Shown: positions 54,956 to 64,000 of the stretch, in pieces | How positions within the stretch are numbered: position 1 is the stretch's first letter | Layout of the letters: every line of letters starts with the position of its first letter | Origin: Closterium sp. NIES-65 | Lineage: Eukaryota; Streptophyta; Zygnematophyceae; Desmidiales; Closteriaceae | Reading direction: 5' to 3' | NCBI GenBank assembly: GCA_948144175.1 | Contig: CANXME010001279.1 | Span: forward strand, 62,001 to 126,000 | Length of the DNA: 64,000 nucleotides | Position numbers and translations under genes: made by a program | The notes under the pieces: model-generated | The model's database searches: none | What the model was told of the DNA's origin: nothing | The model's input: only the letters and a program-made list of their open reading frames with translations

Positions 54956-56182
54956 ATGCAGCCCCAGCGACGCCTGCGTGAGTCCCTCACGCCCCAGCAG
55001 CTGCGTGAGTGGTACGCTGGTTGGGGCTGTAGGGGTGGCGACGCTACTCCTACTACCACTCCTGCTGCTTCTACTCGTGGTGGCGGCCAAATGCAGCTCC
55101 CGCGACCCTCTCGCGTGTCTCTCACGCCTCGCCAGCTTCGTGAGTGGTACGCTCAGAGTGGAGGGTCTCTCAGTGCTGTTCGCTGCTCTTACGTGATTCG
55201 CACTGGTACTCGGACTGGTCAGCCTTGTGGGACACGTAGTCATACACAGTCCCGCTGCTTCGCCCGTCTGAGCGACGCCTGGCGTACCGTGTTTGGCGAC
55301 GAGGCTGAGCTTCCCGACTGGGTGGAGTTGCTTAGGCAGAGGGTAGATATATATGCTCTTGACTATGATGCTATTCTCACTGCCATGTATGCATTGCCTA
55401 CTAGTGCTGACCGTGCCGGTCACCTGTGCGTCCCGCCTGACCCAGGTATAGGACCTGCTGCTCTAGCTACTGGTGAGGCTGCTGCTCTGGGTGCTAGTGA
55501 GTCTCCTGCTCCAGGTACAGGTGCGGCTGCTGCTCTAGGTGCTAGTGAGTCTGCTTCCTCAGGTGCGGGTGAGGCTGCGCTCTCAGGTACCGCGTTAGCT
55601 TCGGCCTCCCTCACCTTTACACTTGACTCTGGGGCTTCTCGCTCCTTCTTTCGGGACCGCACCACACTCACGCCGCTTGGTCGGCCGGTTGCTGTCTCCC
55701 TGGCTGACCCCTCTGGGGGTCCTGCCCTCGCTCACTTCTCCACTGTCCTCCCGTGTCCGGCTGCCCCCTCGGGCACCCTGTCTGGCCTGTACCTCCCCTC
55801 GTTCTCGACGAACTTGGTGAGTGGTGCAGACCTACAGGATGCGGGGGTTCACCAGTTCACTCCTGCGAGTCAGCGGGTGACCCACTGCACGGACGCACGC
55901 ACAGGCCGGCACCTGGCCACGTTCTCGCGTCGGCCGGGGTCGAGACTCTACACCCTGACCACTGAGTCTCCTCCTGTCCCCGCGTCCGGTCAGGTAGCAG
56001 CGTCGGGTCAGGTGTTTGCTGCTGCGTCCAGGTCTGGTCCTGAGTCTGCCCCCTGTTCGTGTCGCCTCCTGTCTCACGAGACTCTTCTGTGGCACCACCG
56101 TCTAGGCCACCCCTCCTTGCCCCGTCTTCGGGGCATGGCTTCCCGTGTCCTTGTCTCAGGTCTAGACATCCGGATGCACTAG
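54956..56182 (+). CDS. gag-pro: Element G truncated Gag-protease (408 aa)
   Basis: From the ATG at 54956 (MQPQRRLRES) this has two tandem copies of a 21-residue unit ending LTP(Q/R)QLREWYA (54956-55018 and 55091-55153) and the expanded finger CX13CX4HX4C (55184-55258). The DYDAILTAMYAL segment, protease DSGAS (about 55626) and GAG-pre with LWHHRLGHPS follow. It stops 18 bp beyond the deletion junction near 56161. Capsid and polyglycine regions are absent. It could yield an RNA-binding protein and a protease. Confidence 0.78.
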   Translation: MQPQRRLRESLTPQQLREWYAGWGCRGGDATPTTTPAASTRGGGQMQLPRPSRVSLTPRQLREWYAQSGGSLSAVRCSYVIRTGTRTGQPCGTRSHTQSRCFARLSDAWRTVFGDEAELPDWVELLRQRVDIYALDYDAILTAMYALPTSADRAGHLCVPPDPGIGPAALATGEAAALGASESPAPGTGAAAALGASESASSGAGEAALSGTALASASLTFTLDSGASRSFFRDRTTLTPLGRPVAVSLADPSGGPALAHFSTVLPCPAAPSGTLSGLYLPSFSTNLVSGADLQDAGVHQFTPASQRVTHCTDARTGRHLATFSRRPGSRLYTLTTESPPVPASGQVAASGQVFAAASRSGPESAPCSCRLLSHETLLWHHRLGHPSLPRLRGMASRVLVSGLDIRMH

Positions 56183-57765
56183 ACATCCCGACTCCGCGCT
56201 CTTACGCGGAGGCCGTAGAGGGTCCCTACTCCTCTCAGTGGCAGGCAGCTATGGATGCAGAGATGGCTTCCTGGAAGTCCACAGGCACCTACGTTGACGC
56301 GGTTCCCCCTCCTGGGGCGAACATCGTCAGTGGCATGTGGATCTTCAGGGTGAAGCGGCCGCCGGGCTCTCCACCTGTCTTCAAGGCGCGGTACGTTGCT
56401 CGTGGCTTCAGTCAGCGGCAGGGAGTTGACTACTTTCAGACCTTCTCTCCCACCCCGAAGATGACCACTCTTCGGGTGCTGCTGCACATAGCCGCTCAGC
56501 GCGACTACGAGCTTCACTCTCTCGACTTCAGCACTGCGTTCCTGCAGGGTAGCCTGCACGAGGAGATCTGGCTGCGCCGTCCACCTGGCTTCACTGGGAC
56601 TTTCCCTCCTGGCACCCAGTGGAGCCTCCGACGGCCAGTCTACGGTCTCCGCCAGGCACCGCGTGAGTGGCACGACACACTGAGGACTACGCTTGCGGCT
56701 CTTGGGTTTGCTCCTTCTACTGCTGACCCGTCGCTGTTTCTTCGCACCGACACTTCCCTGCCGCCATTCTACATCCTCGTGTACATCGACGACTTGGTCT
56801 TTGCCACAGCGGACACTGCTGGACTCGCCTACGTGAAGTCCGAGCTGCTGAAGAGACACACGTGCACAGACCTGGGTGAACTGCGCAGCTACCTTGGCTT
56901 GCAGATCACTCGGGACAGAGCACGCCGCACCATTACCTTGACTCAGTCACACATGGTGCAGCAGGTCCTTCAGCGCTTCGGCTTCACGTACTCCTCGCCT
57001 CAGGCCACTCCTCTGCCTACTCGCCACTCACTCTCAGCTCTGCCTTCGGATGAGTCCGTAGAGTCGAGTGGTCCGTATGCAGAGCTTGTTGGCTGCCTCA
57101 TGTACCTGATGACCTGCACACGACCTGACCTTGCATACCCTCTGAGCATTCTTGCACGCTATGTTGCTCCTGGGAGACACAGACCAGAGCACATGGCTGC
57201 AGCGAAGAGGGTATTGCGCTACCTGTGCAGTACGTCGGGCATGGGGCTAGTGCTTGGAGGGCGGAGTCCAGTGGTCCTTACCGGCCACGCAGACGCTTCT
57301 TGGGCTGACGACCAGGCTACGCAGCGGTCGTCACAGGGTTACACCTTCAGCCTTGGTTCCGGCTCTGTCTCGTGGCGGTCTACTCGCTCGTCTTCGGTTC
57401 TCGGCTCCAGTTGTGAGGCTGAGATCTACGCCGGGGCCATGGCTGCACAGGAGCTTCGCTGGCTCACCTACCTGCTGACTGACCTTGGAGAGCCGCCTCG
57501 TTCTCCTCCAGTGCTGTACGTAGACAACAAGGCCATGCTGGCCTTGTGTCGAGAGCAGCGCTTGGAGCACAGAACGAAGCACATTGCTCTCCGCTACTTC
57601 CTTGCTCGTGAGCTGCAGCAGCGTGGTCAGTTGCGACTTGCGTACGTGGCCTCTGAGGCCAACACTGCTGATGTGTTCACCAAGGCACTCGCGCCTTGTG
57701 ACCATCAGCGCTTTTGCACCCAGCTGGGTCTTGTGCCTGTCTTGCCTCACTTGCTCTCCTCTTGA
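56165..57765 (+). CDS. pol: Element G reverse transcriptase-RNase H frame
   Basis: This frame is open from the deletion junction to the stop at 57763-57765, one frame away from the upstream ORF. It has no start codon at its beginning, so expression would need frameshifting. RT is complete: IVSGMWIFRVK (about 56320), LDFSTAFLQGS (about 56522), YIDD near 56783. RNase H has ADASWADD, SCEAEIYAG and LYVDNKA and ends HLLSS. It is very similar to D's RT, including the SELLKRH variant, but without D's 18-residue loss. Integrase and the repeat linker are missing. Confidence 0.85.
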
Positions 57766-57973
57766 CTTCACATGTACTGTGACATATATATATATACCTG
57801 CTCTTGCTTGTCTAGTTTTATATATATGTCTGTACTCCTGCATGTGAACTGGCCTCTGGCCCTGCTCTTGTGCTCGGACTGTGTGGTGACTTTGTGATCC
57901 ACCCTGAGCTTGCTTTGCTTTGCTTGACTGGTCTTGTGACCCCTTGTTCTCCCCCACTTTGCCTATGGGGGTG
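57766..57973 (+). promoter_or_regulatory. Element G 3' untranslated block, TA repeats and polypurine tract
   Basis: TA repeats lie near 57784-57796 and 57819-57827, the conserved block at about 57868-57910, and the tract CCTATGGGGGTG at the LTR. Confidence 0.75.
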
Positions 57974-58105
57974 TGTCAAACATTATAAATGTTATGCTTG
58001 TGTAGGCTACAGTGGGTTAGCCTATAGGGGGTACACAATTCTAGGGTTTCCTACTTGTACTCATTTCATTGCTAGTTCATTCATTGCTGTTCGCTTATTC
58101 TCACA
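57974..58105 (+). repeat. Element G 3' LTR (132 bp)
   Basis: It pairs with 53792-53923, followed by CCAGG (58106-58110), where E's linker resumes. Confidence 0.93.
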
Positions 58106-61029
58106 CCAGGTCCCCCCCTGGTAGACCCCCTCCCCGCTCAGGGTCCTGCCCCTTCAGGTGTGTCCCAGGTAGACGCGGTCGAGCCTGTCGAGGTCACTGG
58201 TGACTCTGGTGCTGCTAGGGGTGCTGAGCCTAGGGGTGCTGCGACTGGGGGTACTGTGCCTAGGGGTGCTGAGACTGGGGGTGCTGTGCGTGGGGGTGCT
58301 GTGCCTGGGGGTGCTGAGCCTGGGGGTGCTGAGCCTGGGGGTGCTGAGCCTGGAGGTGCTTTACCTGGGGGTGCTGAGCCTGGAGTTTCTTCGCCTGGAG
58401 GTTCGCCAGGTGCTTCGTCTCGCCGAGAGCCACTCTCCCCACAGGAACTGCGTGATTGGTTTGCCCGGCGCTGGAGGCGTGCTGCTGGTGCTGAAGGTTC
58501 TTCGACTGCTGAGGGTGCTACTGTCGCGGGTCCTGGAGGTGCTCGTCCTGGGAGTAGTGGAGCTGCTGGGCCTGCGGGTTCGACTGGAGCTGGTGCTGCT
58601 GAGGGTGTTGGCGCTGAGACTACCGCTGGCGGTCCTGCTGGCGGTGCTCCTGGTGCTGCTGGGGGTTCTGGAGCTACTGGGGTTGCTGCTGGAGGTGCTA
58701 CTGGAGCGGGTGCTCCTGCTGGGGGTACTGGTGCTGTCCCTGCTGTGTCTGGCGTCGCCGCGCGGCCTCAACCGTACTTCGTTCCACTCCTGCAGCAGGT
58801 TCTTGGTCTTCCACCTTCTACTGGCTCTCCTCCTCTCTTAGAGCGTCCACAGACTGTCCCGTCCCAGTCACAGCTACAGCCTGCTTCCCCCTTACCTGCT
58901 CCTTCTCCCTACGCTGGTCCTACTGGAGGTCTTACTGAGCGTCGTGAGCCTGCGTCTCGTCCTGCGTCACCTGTTCGTCCTGCACGCGCTAGTGGTCGCA
59001 GTTCGCGTTAGCGTCCTCCTCCTGTCCCTGGCACGCACCGGATGTCACTGCGTCCGTCCACTGCTCCTCTGCGTGCCCCTTTACCTCCTCCTCCTGAGTC
59101 CTCTCTTCCTGCTCTTACCGACCCGGAGTCGGACTCTCTTCGTGCTGCCAGTCCTACTTTCACGCGTCTCCTTGCTACTGTCGTCACTGACCCTTCTTTC
59201 GAGTCTTCTGCTGCGTCTGCCCTCGTTACTGAGCTCGCCGACTTTGCTGCTCGCTGTCGCTTAGACTACGCTGCTAGTCTTGTCGCAGAGTCTGAGTCTG
59301 TCTGTCCTCCGTCCGTCGGGGGTGAGTGTGCCCTTGGCACGTACGTCCTTGAGGACAGGCAGGAGGAGTTCCAGTGCCTGGCAGCCGCTTCGCCGCATCT
59401 CTTGTCCGTACTGCTTACCCCTGAGGGAGACCCGGATGCACTTGACATCCCGACTCCGCGCTCTTACGCGGAGGCGATAGAGGGTCCCTACTCCTCTCAG
59501 TGGCAGGCAGCTATGGATGCAGAGATGGCTTCCTGGAAGTCCACAGGCACCTACGTTGACGCTGTCCCCCTTCCTGGGGCGAACATTGTCAGTGGCATGT
59601 GGATCTTCAGGGTGAAGCGGCCGCCGGGTTCTCCGCCTATCTTCAAGGCGCGTTACGTGGCTCGTGGCTTCAGTCAGCGGCAGGGGGTTGACTACTTTCA
59701 GACCTTCTCCCCCACCCCGAAGATGACCACTCTTCGGGTCCTGCTGCACGTTGCTGCTCACCGTGACTACGAGCTGCACGCTCTCGACTTCAGCACTGCG
59801 TTCTTGCAGGGCAGCCTGCACGAGGAGATCTGGCTGCGCCGCCCACCTGGCTTCACTGGGTCTTTCCCTCCTGGTACCCAGTGAAGTCTCCGGCGTCCAG
59901 CCTACGGTCTCCGCCAGGCGCCCCGTCAGTGGCACGACACACTGAGGACTACGCTTGCGGCTCTTGGGTTTGCTCCTTCTACTGCCGACCCATCGCTGTT
60001 TCTGCGCACCGACACCTCTCTGCCGCCGTTCTACATCCTCGTGTACGTTGACGACTTGGTCTTTGCCACTGCTGACACTGCTGGACTCGCCTACGTGAAG
60101 TCCGAGCTGCAGAAGAGACACACGTGCACAGACCTGGGTGAACTGCGCAGCTACCTCGGCTTGCAGATCACCCGGGACAGAGCACGCCCCACCATTACCT
60201 TGACTCAGTCACACATGGTGCAGCAGGTCCTTCAGCGCTTCGGCTTCACGTACCCCTCGCCTCAGGCCACTCCTCCGCCTACTCGCCACTCGCTCTCAGC
60301 TCTGCCTTCGGATGAGTCCGTAGAGTCGAGTGGCCCGTATCCAGAGCTTGTTGGCTGCCTCATGTACCTGATGACCTGCACTCGACCTGACCTTGCATAC
60401 CCTCTTAGCATTCTCGCACGCTATGTTGCTCCTGGGAGACACCGACCAAAGCACATGGCTGCAGCGAAGAGGGTGTTGCGCTACTTGTGCAGTACGTCGG
60501 GCATGGGGCTAGTGCTTGGAGGGCGGAGTCCAGTGGTCCTCACTGGGCACGCGGACGCTTCTTGGGCTGACGACCAGGCTACGCAGCGGTCGTCACAGGG
60601 TTACACCTTCAGCCTCGATTCCGGCTCTGTTTCGTGGCGGGCTACCCGCTCGTCTTCTGTTCTCGGCTCCAGTTGTGAGGCTGAGATCTACGCCGAGGCT
60701 ATGGCTGCCCAGGAAGCTTTCGCTTGCTCACTTACCTGCTGACCGACCTTGGAGAGCCGCCTCGTTCTCCTCAAATCCTGTACGTAGACAACAAGGCCAT
60801 GCTGGCCTTCTGTCGAGAGCAGCGACTGGAGCACAGGACAAAGCACATTGCTCTCCGCTACTTTCTTGCTCGTGAGCTACAGCAGCGTGGACAGTTGCGG
60901 CTTGCGTACGTGGCCTCTGAGGCCAACAGTGCTGATGTCTTCACCAAGGCACTTGCGCCTTGTGATCATCAGCGCTTCTGCACTCACTTGGGTCTTGTGC
61001 CTGTCTTCCCTCACTTGCTCACTTCTTGA
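58106..61029 (+). pseudogene. pol: Element E pol, linker to RNase H part
   Basis: This continues E after G. The GGAEP-type linker repeat is 58200-58400. A TAG at 59009-59011 replaces the CAG of other copies. The proline-rich and RT N-terminal region is open to a TGA at 59882-59884 (TGG elsewhere). RT has YVDD near 60041. An extra base near 60711 in RNase H shifts the frame to that of 60724, which carries YVDNKA and ends HLLTS at 61027-61029. The lesions are few. Confidence 0.9.
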
Positions 61030-61244
61030 CCTTGCTTGTACAGTCACTTATATATACTCTTGCTCTTGCTTGCTTAGCCTCTTGTATATCTATATATATG
61101 TGTTCTTGCATGTGAACTGGCCTTTTGGCCTTTGAACTTGTGCTCGGAATGTGTGGTGACTTTGTGATCCACCCTGAGCTTTGCCTTGCTTTGCTTGACT
61201 GGTCTTGTGACCCCTTGTTCTCCCCCACTTTGCTTATGGGGGTG
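61030..61244 (+). promoter_or_regulatory. Element E 3' untranslated block and polypurine tract
   Basis: TA-rich stretches near 61048-61056 and 61089-61100, the conserved block at about 61138-61181, then CTTATGGGGGTG (61233-61244). Confidence 0.75.
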
Positions 61245-61376
61245 TGTCAGAACATTATAGCTTACTTATTTTTGTAGGCTATAGTGGGGTATCCCATAGG
61301 GGGTACAACCCAATTAGGGTTTCCTATATGTACTCACTTCATTCATAGTCATTTCATTCTCGTTCTCATTCTCACA
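61245..61376 (+). repeat. Element E 3' LTR (132 bp)
   Basis: It pairs with 42155-42286 with one difference. AGGTC (61377-61381) follows and H's gag resumes. Confidence 0.93.
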
Positions 61377-61381
61377 AGGTC

Positions 61382-61767
61382 GTCTACAATGTCGAAAGAG
61401 GACAGCTCGGGAAAGAGGTGGGGGAGGATGAGGCGGCCTAGAGTTGCAGTGGTAGGGAAGAGTAGCGAGCGACTACAGCGTCGTACAGGTCTTTGGCCGT
61501 TTTAGTCTGGTCAAAGTGCTCGCGTTCGGCTATCGGCAGGTGGTTATGGACGGCTAAGCGAGCGACAGCGTCGCGAGTGAGCCATTTCGAGCGAACTGTA
61601 CTATCGGCCGTGTCAGGAGGGGTAGGACGAGCTCCAGACGTGAGGTCAAACAGTGAGACATCGTCTTTAGAGTCGCTCATGAGGAACAGCTGCAGGTCCT
61701 GCAGCCAAGTGTCGAACTTGATAGGGCGGCCGTCAGGATCAAACTCCAGGACACTGAGGGTGGCCAT
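61382..61767 (-). pseudogene. gag: Element H gag, 5' fragment
   Basis: The minus-strand ATG at 61767 starts MATLSVLEFDPDGRP, clearly homologous to the MATPSVLAFDAEGRA start of the younger copies. It continues through LFDLTSGARPTPP and YDAVVARYSS. A short frameshift near 61450 precedes the segment that ends in DDL at the E insertion and continues as ITHLRAMDTRY at 42149. Confidence 0.85.
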
Positions 61768-62362
61768 AGCGTCGTAGCGAAGGGCAGAGCAAGCAGACGT
61801 GCGGTAAGTAAGGCGGTGCACGGGCTGCAAGAGCTGGGACACGGTCCACGCGAGCTGCAGACGAGCAGCGCGCGAGGAGGCAGAGGCGGCGCGCGGGCTG
61901 TAGGGCAGGGCACAGTGCAGGGCAGCGGGCGGGCGGCAGCTGCAGCAGCAGCACGAGCGCGCAGGCAGGGCACGGTGCAGGGCGTGCGCGAGCAGCAAGG
62001 CACGCGGGCAGCACTAGCTGCAGTGCGGCGTGTGCAGGGTGTGGGGCACGCGGGCTGCAGGGCAGGGCATGCATGGGCAGCGCGCGTGCAGGCAGAGCGT
62101 GCGTAGGTAGGGCAGGGCGATGCTGCTTGGGCAGAACGCCGCGGCGAGAGCAGGGCGTCACGGCCGGGCAGTGCGCAGGGCAAGCGCGCAGGCAGGGCGA
62201 CGGGTAGCGGGTGGCGCGTGGCACTGGGGCGCAGGTCGCGCGCGGGTAGGAGGGGGCAGCGGGTGGCGCGCGACGCTGGGTAGCGGGTCGCGCGCGGGTA
62301 GGAGGGGGCAGTGGGTGGCACGCGGCGCTGGGTAGCGGGTCGCGCGCTAGAAAGGGGCAGCG

Positions 62363-62405
<43 letters not shown>

Positions 62406-62413
62406 TGGACACT
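61768..62413 (-). repeat. Element H leader with 41-base homopolymer
   Basis: Degenerate GC-rich repeats (CGCGCGGGTAGGAGGGGGCAG at about 62230-62330; CAGGGCA and GTGCAGGGC units before that) end in a pure 41-base A run (62363-62403; T on the element strand), then a GGTGGAC box. The T-tract sits where younger copies have 6-12 T. Confidence 0.72.
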
Positions 62414-62437
62414 AGGAAATTTCCTGCTCTAATGCCA
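62414..62437 (-). promoter_or_regulatory. Element H primer-binding site and palindrome
   Basis: On the minus strand TGGCATTAGAGCAGG resembles the initiator tRNA-Met site. It is followed by AGGAAATTTCCT (62414-62425), a perfect 12-bp palindrome in the hairpin position of the other copies. Confidence 0.75.
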
Positions 62438-62451
62438 TGTTGAACATAGTA
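62438..62451 (-). repeat. Element H truncated 5' LTR end (14 bp)
   Basis: TGTTGAACATAGTA on plus matches the first 14 bases of 36253-36377, and then similarity stops. The rest of the 5' LTR is lost or replaced. Confidence 0.6.
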
Positions 62452-63142
62452 CCGTATGTTAGAATATATCTGTAACTGCATGTAGTTGTAGTCAGTGTTG
62501 TTATTATAAACTTTGTTAGGTGGTGCACCTACTTTGTTCATTTGCTATATGTTCTTGCAAACCTATAGTGAAGTCACACATTCCTCCTTCCTAAACTTTC
62601 TCCATACTTTCCTTCACCCTCGATCTCTCCAGCCATGGCTCCTAAGTCACGCTAGAATCTTGACACCGTATTCTCCCGGACAAAACACCCCCCCATGATT
62701 GAGCACCCCCGGGTAGCTTGTGTGGGGTGGGTGCTATGGGTGACCTTGTTTCTATTGTACCCCCCTTCTTGGCTGATTATTTATAACACCCCCCTTTTCT
62801 TACAGATTCTTTGTTAACGAGTAGGTGCAATTATGGGATTCCCTCCCTCGATGAATTCAATCGAATCTGCCGAGATTCCCCCCCGCCCTCCCTTGATGAA
62901 TTCAATTCGAATCTGCTGATTTTCCCCCCCGCCCACCATCTCGCTATCGCCACGTGCTGGCGAATCTTGTGCTGCAAGTGGCCAGACAGGTGCCACACGG
63001 CATTTTTTAAGGGGCGATGTCGTTTGCGTCGAAACTCACATTCGCGCCTCAACATGTGATGTTAAAACGCCCATGTAAACACTCAACTTGTCTAATAAAA
63101 AAACGCTTACACCAAAATATACCATATATATGCACTCGGGTG
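62452..63142. other. Unassigned DNA between H and J
   Basis: AT-richer DNA without recognisable genes. It holds an imperfect tandem pair of about 47 bp (62840-62934) and C runs. The last five bases (63138-63142, GGGTG) would be J's target duplication at this end. The other end is outside the window. Confidence 0.45.
62840..62934. repeat. Imperfect tandem duplication, 2 x ~47 bp
   Basis: Both units contain GATGAATTCAAT(T)CGAATCTGC and end in a run of seven or more C followed by GCC. Confidence 0.7.
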
Positions 63143-63542
63143 TGTTGGTCTGAGAATTTCAGCCTTACGATCTTTGCAGAGAATAGGCTAGTAGGTGCTA
63201 GAGTAGCACAGCGGAAGACTTGAGTGAATGTACTTGTGCTGGTGTGTGAGAACAAGTAATTGATTAAAGCAAAGAGCATACAGGAATATATAGGAAAGAT
63301 AGATTACAGGAAGCGGTTGTGTTTATCGAGACGCGTAACGCTTTGACTATCGAGGCGGTTACTGTTCACTGAAGCGTCGCTTGCTGTTACGTAACCTCCA
63401 GGCGATTACAGCTCGCAACCTCCAGTTGCGGTTTGATGTGGTACGCGCCCTTTCGACTTCGTACCCCTTTTGTTTTGCTTCAGTATCGGGTGAGGTTCGA
63501 TACTACAGAAACGCACTAAGTCATGCGTTTATATTCCCAACA
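63143..63542 (-). repeat. Element J 3' LTR (400 bp)
   Basis: The termini TGTTGGTC and TTCCCAACA form a TGTTGG/CCAACA inverted end. On the minus strand it is preceded by the polypurine tract CGAAGGGGAG (63543-63552) and the end of an RNase H frame, so it is the 3' LTR of a minus-strand element. It is unrelated in sequence to the other LTRs here. Confidence 0.85.
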
Positions 63543-63610
63543 CTCCCCTTCGTTTCTGGAGTGTCGACATGGTCAGCTTCGGTGACGTGGCCCAATCCGG
63601 TAAGCAGCAT

Positions 63611-64000
63611 TCAGTACTCGAATTTCCCCTTTGGTAACTTCTTGGTGAGATAATCTGCTGCCATCTCGGTGGTCGGGCAGTAGTCCAGCTGGAGTTTTCC
63701 TTTCTCGATTTCGTCTTTCACGAAGAAGTATCGCAGTGCGATATGTTTGGTTCTGTTGGCGAAACCGTTCTTGTTCGCGATGCGTATCGCGAACTGGTTG
63801 TCGCAGAAAAGCGAGAAGTTGGGTACCTTCGCAATTTTCGCTTCTTCCAGCAGTTCGCGCAGGTACAGACCTTCCTTGGTGGCGGTGCAGAGAGCAATAT
63901 ACTCTGCTTGAGCAGATGATAGTGCGACGAGTTCCTGCTTACTTGATTGCCAAGAGATAGTTCCGACGGGCTCGAGACGGTAGACGTAGCCGGTGCGAGA
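63611..64000 (-). CDS. pol: Element J pol, RNase H end (partial)
   Basis: This is the 3' end of a Copia polyprotein, open for 129 codons from the window edge to a TGA at 63611-63613. RNase H features are GYVYRLEPVGTISWQS, SSAQAEYIAL, FCDNQFAI, NRTKHIALRYFF and ADYLTKKLPKGKFEY. Sequence and codon use differ strongly from the other elements, so it is a separate copia lineage. The rest is beyond 64000. No stop or shift is seen in the visible part. Confidence 0.9.
   Translation of the reverse strand, partial: SRTGYVYRLEPVGTISWQSSKQELVALSSAQAEYIALCTATKEGLYLRELLEEAKIAKVPNFSLFCDNQFAIRIANKNGFANRTKHIALRYFFVKDEIEKGKLQLDYCPTTEMAADYLTKKLPKGKFEY

Larger units (their letters stand above)
53792..58105 (+). 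mobile_element. Element G: deletion-derivative copia, inside E
   Basis: The 132-bp LTRs (53792-53923 and 57974-58105) differ at about two positions, with perfect CCAGG flanks (53787-53791 and 58106-58110). It is only 4.3 kb. The Gag capsid part with polyglycine tract, and the integrase with the linker, are missing. What stays is finger, protease, GAG-pre, RT and RNase H. It needs integrase and capsid from another copy, yet it transposed recently. Confidence 0.95.
42155..61376 (+). mobile_element. Element E: Ty1/copia split by F and G, inserted in H
   Basis: The 132-bp LTRs (42155-42286 and 61245-61376) differ by only one base by eye. AGGTC flanks both ends (42150-42154 and 61377-61381). F lies in the leader and G lies between integrase and RT. 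With both removed it is about 7.4 kb. Coding has at least three frameshifts and two stops. Low LTR divergence shows that E, and therefore F and G inside it, inserted recently. Confidence 0.95.
61377..62451 (-). mobile_element. Element H, 5' portion
   Basis: This is the 5' part of H: gag start, GC-rich leader, T-tract (A on plus), a palindrome and primer-binding site, and the first 14 bases of the 5' LTR. It joins 42154 once E is removed. Confidence 0.88.

Overview
This 64 kb window is eukaryotic intergenic DNA made almost entirely of nested Ty1/copia LTR retrotransposons. I recognise no host gene, tRNA, rRNA or CRISPR array. The plant-type primer-binding sites (TGGTAT(C)AGAGC-like, matching initiator tRNA-Met), the Copia-order polyproteins (protease, DD35E integrase, reverse transcriptase, RNase H) and the high GC content suggest a green-lineage genome, perhaps a streptophyte alga or bryophyte. 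That assignment is an inference and weak. Elements are called A to K here.

Layout. Element A (122-7445, +) has 125-bp LTRs and target duplication GTCTC. About 1.1 kb of unassigned DNA follows. Element B (8529-23551, +; duplication AAGGG) is split in its gag gene by element C (9850-17389, +), a different copia lineage with 1.08-kb LTRs. Solo LTR K (23736-26169, +; duplication GTTAC) belongs to C's family and is split by the small non-coding element I (24340-25872, -). Element D (26667-34036, +; duplication TCGGA) comes next, then 2.2 kb of unassigned DNA holding a fold-back MITE-like element (35338-35829). An old copia, H (-), runs from 36253 and resumes at 61377-62451. It was split in gag by E (42155-61376, +; duplication AGGTC). 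E in turn received F (42702-50211, -; duplication CCGCC) in its leader and G (53792-58105, +; duplication CCAGG) between integrase and reverse transcriptase. The window ends in the 3' part of another copia, J (63143 to the end, -), with a 400-bp LTR.

A, B, D, E, F, G and H share one plan: a short LTR (125-132 bp) with a common core, a primer-binding site followed at once by an RNA hairpin, usually a T-tract, a long GC-rich repeat leader, gag, pol, and a 3' block of about 45 nt before the polypurine tract. Element I has the LTR core, primer site and 3' block but no recognisable coding. F is the only copy with an uninterrupted pol frame (1827 aa from its first ATG). Its gag N-terminal part lies in another frame, joined at an 11-nt C-rich tract. 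B and D have the same one-base offset at that tract, and H, an older relative, does not.

Most promising leads: the covarying hairpins after the primer site; the possible +1 frameshift inside gag; the expanded CX13CX3-4HX4C finger; the 3' cis block shared with a non-coding element; and element C, whose 5.1-kb gag-pol frame has seven stop codons and no frameshift.
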